37,609 nt of DNA from Leyella stercorea (lineage in GTDB: Bacteria > Bacteroidota > Bacteroidia > Bacteroidales > Bacteroidaceae). Shown here piece after piece: positions 33,618 through 37,609 of the stretch (positions are counted from its first letter, which is position 1; each line of letters opens with the position of its first letter). Under the pieces are notes generated by a model. It saw only the letters and a list, made by a program, of their open reading frames with translations. It made no database searches and had not been told where the DNA came from. The stretch lies in NCBI RefSeq assembly GCF_021531355.1, contig NZ_JADYTS010000028.1, positions 1-37,609 of the forward strand, read 5' to 3'. Both the position numbers and the translations under genes were made by a program.

Positions 33618-33651
33618 TAAAAAGAGTGCCTACTCATCACGAGCAAGCACC
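33618..33651 (-). terminator. Rho-independent terminator downstream of the OmpA gene
   Basis: On the minus strand GTGCTTGCTC, loop GTGAT, GAGTAGGCAC form a 10-bp stem (two G-T pairs) followed by TCTTTTTATAT. It lies about 130 bases after the OmpA-family stop codon. The gap 33443-33783 otherwise holds only this terminator and a second hairpin; no gene seen. Confidence 0.75.
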
Positions 33652-33698
33652 CTGTTATGATGAAAAAAAGTTATTAGTGCGTTCTATATTCATGGAAC

Positions 33699-33771
33699 AG
33701 GCATTGTCAGTGAATATGTACACATGTATAAGTGTGTACATGTATTCATTAACACACGACTGAACGCCTGC
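33699..33771. repeat. Long inverted repeat downstream of the OmpA gene
   Basis: TGAATATGTACACA (33711-33724) pairs with TGTGTACATGTATTCA (33733-33748) except for a 2-base bulge; outer AGGC/GCCT segments extend the structure. It lies 13 bases after the OmpA stop. Possible mRNA stabiliser, binding site or second terminator. Confidence 0.55.
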
Positions 33772-33783
33772 TTCAAGCATAGG

Positions 33784-35133
33784 CTACTTGGACAGTATCA
33801 CGATAGTGAATCGGTTGGCTTCATTCGCTTCGTACTTGTCTATACCGCCATAGTTCTTAATCTGTATCTGGGAGTCTTTTATACCACGTTCCACGAGAGA
33901 CTTGGCAATATAGTTGGCACGTCGTTGGCCGAGTTCCTGGTTTCCTGACTGAGTACCTGTAGCACTGTCTGCTGCACCTGATATTGACACTTTCAGATTC
34001 TCATCCTTTGCGATACGCGCAATCTCATCGAGATTGACCATTTGAGAATCGTCAACGAGTTTGTCCGAGTTGATTTGAAAGAAGAAATACACAGGTGTTC
34101 CCAAACCTATTCTTATCTGGTTAGTGTGACCATCTTCATCTGTCAACCCCTCATTCTTGCTATTGCCATCCGCTTTCCAATCCTCAGAGTCCATGTTGCT
34201 ATCCTGTAAGTTTGAAGAGCCAGACATGGAGAGACGGGCACGGAGAGAGTTGAGACCGCTGTAGCTGTTTTTCGGATAGATGGTTTTGACATCATCTTCT
34301 CCAGCCAGTCGTTTTTGAAGACGGGCATTCTCCATTTTCATCTGGTCGATATAGTCTCTCAGATATACATTTTCCTCAATATAGGGAGCAGCGTCAATGA
34401 CACGCTTCCATCCTGTCTTGCCAATGGTAAAGGACAGACCTGCTGAGACAGTAAGCATGTGGTCTCCGAATTTTGTTGAGGTGCCGATGTCATCAAAGTT
34501 TTTGGCTGTTGTCATTCCGCTTATCCCAGCAACGAGATGAAGACGGTCACTGAGGCGGTATCGTGCCTCGATGCCGTATGAGAAGGCGAACGGATGGCTG
34601 CCACTTGAACCTCCTTTGCAAGTACAAGAGCCCGACCAGTCAGAGTTGTGTATCATACCAACTCCAAGATATGGTATCACATCCCAAAGAGGTATTCCAT
34701 TCTCGTTACAGCGTATGCCGGATGCCAGGTTATACATGAAGTCAGCGTGAATGAACTGATATTTCATGCTTTTGAACTCAGCATTCTTGAATGACAGTCC
34801 TTGGAATCCTATACGTCCACCGATTGCGGGTGTGAACCACTTGCCGAGTCCCACCTGCAATGCAGGCTTCACTCTGTCGAACACATCCCCACAACCGATG
34901 GGCGACCCAAGAAAAGCAGAAGCCCCGCCCTTTACTTCGATGAACCAATTTCTACCCCAGTTGGCTGCTTCGCTTACATTCTTGAGATATGTAGGATTGC
35001 CAGACAAGAGCATAGGCTCCTGACTGAACGATCTCTGATGAATGATACTGTCCTCATACTGGTGGACAGGTTCTGCCTTTATCGTCATTGCTGCAAGGCA
35101 GAACATAGACATGATAAGAATTTTCTTTCTCAT
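33784..35133 (-). CDS. OmpA-family outer-membrane protein
   Basis: 449 residues with a signal peptide (KKILIMSMFCLAAMTIKA). Residues 55-240 are a beta-barrel (NWFIEVKGGASAFLGSP, LQVGLGKWFTPAIGGRIGFQG, LHLVAGISGM). A linker with a short coiled coil lies at about 255-280. The C-terminal OmpA domain (about 345-449) has the peptidoglycan-binding pattern VYFFFQINSDKLVDDSQM, LKVSISGAADSATGTQSGNQ, ELGQRRANYIAKSLVERGI. It lies 52 bases downstream of the MobV gene on the same strand, so both may be cotranscribed; OmpA-type genes next to mobilisation genes recur in Bacteroidales elements. Confidence 0.88.
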   Translation of the reverse strand: MRKKILIMSMFCLAAMTIKAEPVHQYEDSIIHQRSFSQEPMLLSGNPTYLKNVSEAANWGRNWFIEVKGGASAFLGSPIGCGDVFDRVKPALQVGLGKWFTPAIGGRIGFQGLSFKNAEFKSMKYQFIHADFMYNLASGIRCNENGIPLWDVIPYLGVGMIHNSDWSGSCTCKGGSSGSHPFAFSYGIEARYRLSDRLHLVAGISGMTTAKNFDDIGTSTKFGDHMLTVSAGLSFTIGKTGWKRVIDAAPYIEENVYLRDYIDQMKMENARLQKRLAGEDDVKTIYPKNSYSGLNSLRARLSMSGSSNLQDSNMDSEDWKADGNSKNEGLTDEDGHTNQIRIGLGTPVYFFFQINSDKLVDDSQMVNLDEIARIAKDENLKVSISGAADSATGTQSGNQELGQRRANYIAKSLVERGIKDSQIQIKNYGGIDKYEANEANRFTIVILSK

Positions 35134-35185
35134 TTTGTGTTATGGATTTAATTGTTAATACGAGGTGTAAACAAACGAGCTGATG

Positions 35186-36649
35186 TCACATCTTCTTTTT
35201 TCTGCTGACAGAAGGCTTGCACATCTTACGAGCCATGGCCAGGCATCGGCGTGCCCACTCACGGTCATCTTCATCGGGACGTTGTCCCCAGCCGGAACTG
35301 GGACCACCTCCACCGCCACCATGAGTCTGAGCGATGGTTGTAGCATCATCGATGAAGCCACATACCAGATTGAGCGCAACCTTTACTACATGGTTCCCTT
35401 CCTCTGCCAGCTGCATGAGCAGTGTACCGTCGAAGTTGAGTTTGACATCATCTGGCAGTTTGGGGAAACGCGAAGTAAACTCCTGTGCCATCGTATCAAG
35501 GATGACACCATTCAGATGATAGCTCATGCTATGAGCCCATGAAAGTTCAGACCTGTTGGCTTTCTCTTCCAGTTCACTTGCCTGCAGCTCTATCTCCGCC
35601 TTATCCTTGCGGAGAGTGTCAAGCAACTGGTTAGTCTCATCGAGCTTCTTCTCTTTGTCTGCCAGTTTCGTCTCAACCAAAGCCTTCTGCTGCTCCAGAT
35701 GCTGAATCTTACGGGCAATCCCCGCACTGATGCTATCGCTGTTGGCTTGCAGTTCACGTAACGGTCGGAGCTCATCCTCCAGCCTCTCCTTCTCTGCCTT
35801 CAGATTCTCTATCATTGAGGTGAACGACTTCTGTTTCTTCTGGGCAATAGCCAATTCGACATTGAGGTCTTTCAGAGCCCTTCGGGTGTTATCCATCTGA
35901 GCTTCGAGTGTCACACATTCGTTGGCGAGCCATCGCCGGTACTCTTCCGTCGAGCGGTGCCTGGCACCAGTCTCTGTTATCGACACCCCTCTTGTAAGAC
36001 CCCATTTCTCGTTCACCTTAGCCAGCTCATCATGCAGCGCAAGCATGTAGTTCTTGAAATCAACACGGTTCTGACCATGGAAGATTTTCTTGAATGCGAA
36101 CTTCTTTTCCTCGTCAATAGGAAGAAGCGCACAATGCACATGAGGGTTTTTCTCGTCACAGTGGACAATGAACGATATGATGTTTTCTTCACCATATTTG
36201 TCAGCCACGAAACGATAAATGTCCTTTGCCCATTCCTCTATCTCTGGCATTCTGCGGATGTGCTCATTGCCCTTCTTACTCTCGAAATCCACCTCTTGGT
36301 TGCCAAAGGCTAACTCACGCATACGTTCTGTAGAGCCACCGAATATGAAGTTGACCACTGTTCGGTAGCGTGGTTCATCCAGTCCCTCGTTGGGGTCTTT
36401 GATGCCACGTGAGGCAAGATTTTCTGCCATACGTCTTGTCAACGGACGGCTCTTGTCTATTGGGGTCACGATGCCACCCCTCTGGATCTCGAAGTTGAGA
36501 TGTTCGCGGCTTCTGTCGTAGTTTCCCTCACGCATAGCCTGCTCCCATCCCTTGTCCGTCCATGCCCTCAGCTCTTCGTTGCTTGACTGTGCAAGTCCCT
36601 TGGAGGTCTTGATGTCCATGACTTGTTTTCCAGCTTTACTCATATTCAA
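35186..36649 (-). CDS. MobV-family relaxase (Mob_Pre)
   Basis: 487 residues. Relaxase motif I lies near residues 45-60 (RSREHLNFEIQRGG), and the metal-binding triad is HCDEKNPHVHCALL (His163, His170, His172), spaced as in MobV/Pre enzymes. Residues 245-370 form a long coiled coil (ENLKAEKERLEDELRPLREL). The C-terminus has a Gly run (HGGGGGGPSSG) and a basic tail. It nicks one strand at oriT and leads it into the recipient. Both ATG 36649 and ATG 36643 could serve as start. The structured gap upstream is the likely oriT. Confidence 0.9.
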   Translation of the reverse strand: MNMSKAGKQVMDIKTSKGLAQSSNEELRAWTDKGWEQAMREGNYDRSREHLNFEIQRGGIVTPIDKSRPLTRRMAENLASRGIKDPNEGLDEPRYRTVVNFIFGGSTERMRELAFGNQEVDFESKKGNEHIRRMPEIEEWAKDIYRFVADKYGEENIISFIVHCDEKNPHVHCALLPIDEEKKFAFKKIFHGQNRVDFKNYMLALHDELAKVNEKWGLTRGVSITETGARHRSTEEYRRWLANECVTLEAQMDNTRRALKDLNVELAIAQKKQKSFTSMIENLKAEKERLEDELRPLRELQANSDSISAGIARKIQHLEQQKALVETKLADKEKKLDETNQLLDTLRKDKAEIELQASELEEKANRSELSWAHSMSYHLNGVILDTMAQEFTSRFPKLPDDVKLNFDGTLLMQLAEEGNHVVKVALNLVCGFIDDATTIAQTHGGGGGGPSSGWGQRPDEDDREWARRCLAMARKMCKPSVSRKKKM

Positions 36650-36906
36650 ATGTTATTTTAATACCATCTCCAAAGCTTTTTTTCAGTCGGTTAAACATCG
36701 TCTCAGAGACGAACATTTCTGACCCAGCTTGCTGTTTATCTGGTCAGCCCTCCCGACAACGTTAGGAGGTCGGGGTATTAGGCTTCCCGAGACTGAAAAA
36801 AAGTGGCACGTGCAAGCACGCTGCCTATCGTTGCTTAACTCCATTCAGCGAAGTGCGTACGGAGCGTCTGAAACGCTTTGGCGAGATGGTTATTATAAAG
36901 GGTGAT
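36650..36906. other. Structured region upstream of the relaxase gene: candidate oriT
   Basis: A perfect 13-bp inverted repeat (CTTTTTTTCAGTC 36676-36688; GACTGAAAAAAAG 36791-36803) encloses a smaller hairpin (CCCGAC 36752-36757 / GTCGGG 36769-36774). To the right lie CGTGC-AA-GCACG (36809-36820) and AGCGT-loop-ACGCT (36863-36877). No gene is seen. Such nested repeats directly upstream of a relaxase gene are typical of oriT; the nick site cannot be named. Confidence 0.6.
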
Positions 36907-37428
36907 TCAATAGTCATTGTTTTCAGCAGAAGAAGAGACCGAAGGGGTCTGGGTCGGTGGCAGCTTATGTCCCCTAATTGAGGGAAATGGAGGGTTATCG
37001 TAATAGGTGGATTCAACACCTGAGCTGTAATGCTCGAAGATGCAGTCCATGAGGATTACCTCACCCTTTGAATACTCCGATGTCACTTCTGCCATATAAC
37101 TGGGCTTGCTGTTGGTGCGTAGTGCAGCAGCCATGATGCCAAGTGTAGCAATCACTTTGTGCCAGTCCCAGACATGGTTTTTACCGAACAGGAGCTCGAC
37201 CGAGTCAGATAACTCTTCAGGCAATTGTTTGTGTGCATCGAGGACATGAAGCATCGATACTGCCAGGCCGTCGAATATGACAGTCTGCTCATTAAGCACG
37301 TGTCGTGCAGGTATTCCGCCATTCCCTTCTTTCTTCGCCATGTCCAACTTCAAGGCATAATACCGGTTGTAAGATTCCGCCACCTCATTTGCTCTTGTCC
37401 TGCCTTTGAGATAGCGCACAAACTGCAT
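36907..37428 (-). CDS. Hypothetical protein upstream of the relaxase, 5' end uncertain
   Basis: 173 residues from ATG 37428 (MQFVRYLKGRTRANEVAESY). The frame remains open upstream for 37 plausible coding residues (SKSFIFSVNLSQRLSLFVE, DDILDFCA) to a TGA at 37540-37542, with no ATG, GTG or TTG in that stretch. Either translation starts at 37428 within a once longer gene, or the gene is interrupted there. The protein is helical with a hydrophobic segment (WHKVIATLGIMAAALR) and a polar tail. Position upstream of oriT and MobV suggests a mobilisation accessory role, but no family is recognised. Confidence 0.5.
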   Translation of the reverse strand: MQFVRYLKGRTRANEVAESYNRYYALKLDMAKKEGNGGIPARHVLNEQTVIFDGLAVSMLHVLDAHKQLPEELSDSVELLFGKNHVWDWHKVIATLGIMAAALRTNSKPSYMAEVTSEYSKGEVILMDCIFEHYSSGVESTYYDNPPFPSIRGHKLPPTQTPSVSSSAENNDY

Positions 37429-37609
37429 GGCACAGAAGTCGAGAATATCGTCTGGTGTCTCAACAAAGAGAGACAGACGCTGTGAGAGGTTGACCGAAAA
37501 GATGAAGCTCTTGGAGTAAGGCTTGGCAGAAATATGGGCTCACCCGTAAAACCCTGTGTTTACCCAAAGATCATTGATAGTCTGTAGAGGAAGAAGTCGA
37601 TATCAACAA

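Noticed and set aside
1..37609. CRISPR array, tRNA, rRNA, insertion sequence or integrase
   Set aside because: No regularly spaced repeats, no recognisable RNA gene and no transposase or tyrosine-recombinase motif were seen on either strand.

Overview
The window looks like part of a large integrative or conjugative element from a Bacteroidales bacterium, most likely Prevotella/Segatella-like. The evidence is the set of families (DUF4099, DUF4494, ArdC-like and MobV proteins, and OmpA with a Bacteroidetes-type barrel), several -7 boxes of the Bacteroidetes TAnnTTTG type, a lipoprotein with an acidic surface-export signal directly after the lipidated Cys, and a secreted protein ending in a Prevotella-style C-terminal motif. 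No tRNA, rRNA, CRISPR array, transposase or integrase was seen.

Layout. (1) 1-3144: an AT-rich 3' part of a YobI-family P-loop NTPase whose Walker A half is missing, with in-frame stops upstream. (2) 3316-7550: an envelope cassette. It holds an Asp/His/Tyr/Cys-rich small protein, a small beta-barrel protein, a tightly coupled CsgG-like / lipoprotein / DUF4810 / DUF799 operon, a surface-type lipoprotein, and a convergent M23 peptidase. (3) 7834-24411: about 15 co-directional genes forming the element's DNA-processing and transfer operon. These include DUF4099, a Toprim primase-like protein, a PH-domain membrane protein, two paralogous secreted/periplasmic proteins, membrane proteins, an M23-like protein with a broken or recoded 3' end, DUF4494, an ArdC-like/MutS-I fusion, a glucosaminidase-M23 hydrolase, an OB-fold protein and an intact ArdC-like protein. 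A perfect 13-bp hairpin closes it. (4) 24473-31305: seven minus-strand genes in series, apparently read from one TACCTTTG promoter: UDG-like, WYL regulator, UDG-like, DEDDh exonuclease, PD-(D/E)XK nuclease, secreted protein and serpin. (5) 31500-33407: small unknown proteins and a coupled cassette of a 50-aa ORF, a two-repeat Asp-box protein and a stand-alone FtsZ C-terminal domain. (6) 33784-37540: OmpA protein, MobV relaxase, a structured oriT-like intergenic region, and a gene with a doubtful 5' end.

The strongest candidate for an undescribed system is the compact nucleic-acid-processing operon at 26676-31305. It has two divergent uracil-DNA-glycosylase-fold proteins, a WYL regulator, a DnaQ-type exonuclease and a PD-(D/E)XK nuclease, sits in low-GC cargo DNA beside transfer genes, and suggests a defence system acting on modified or damaged DNA. 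The second candidate is the FtsZ-C/Asp-box cassette. Both are inferences from motifs read by eye; no database search was possible.
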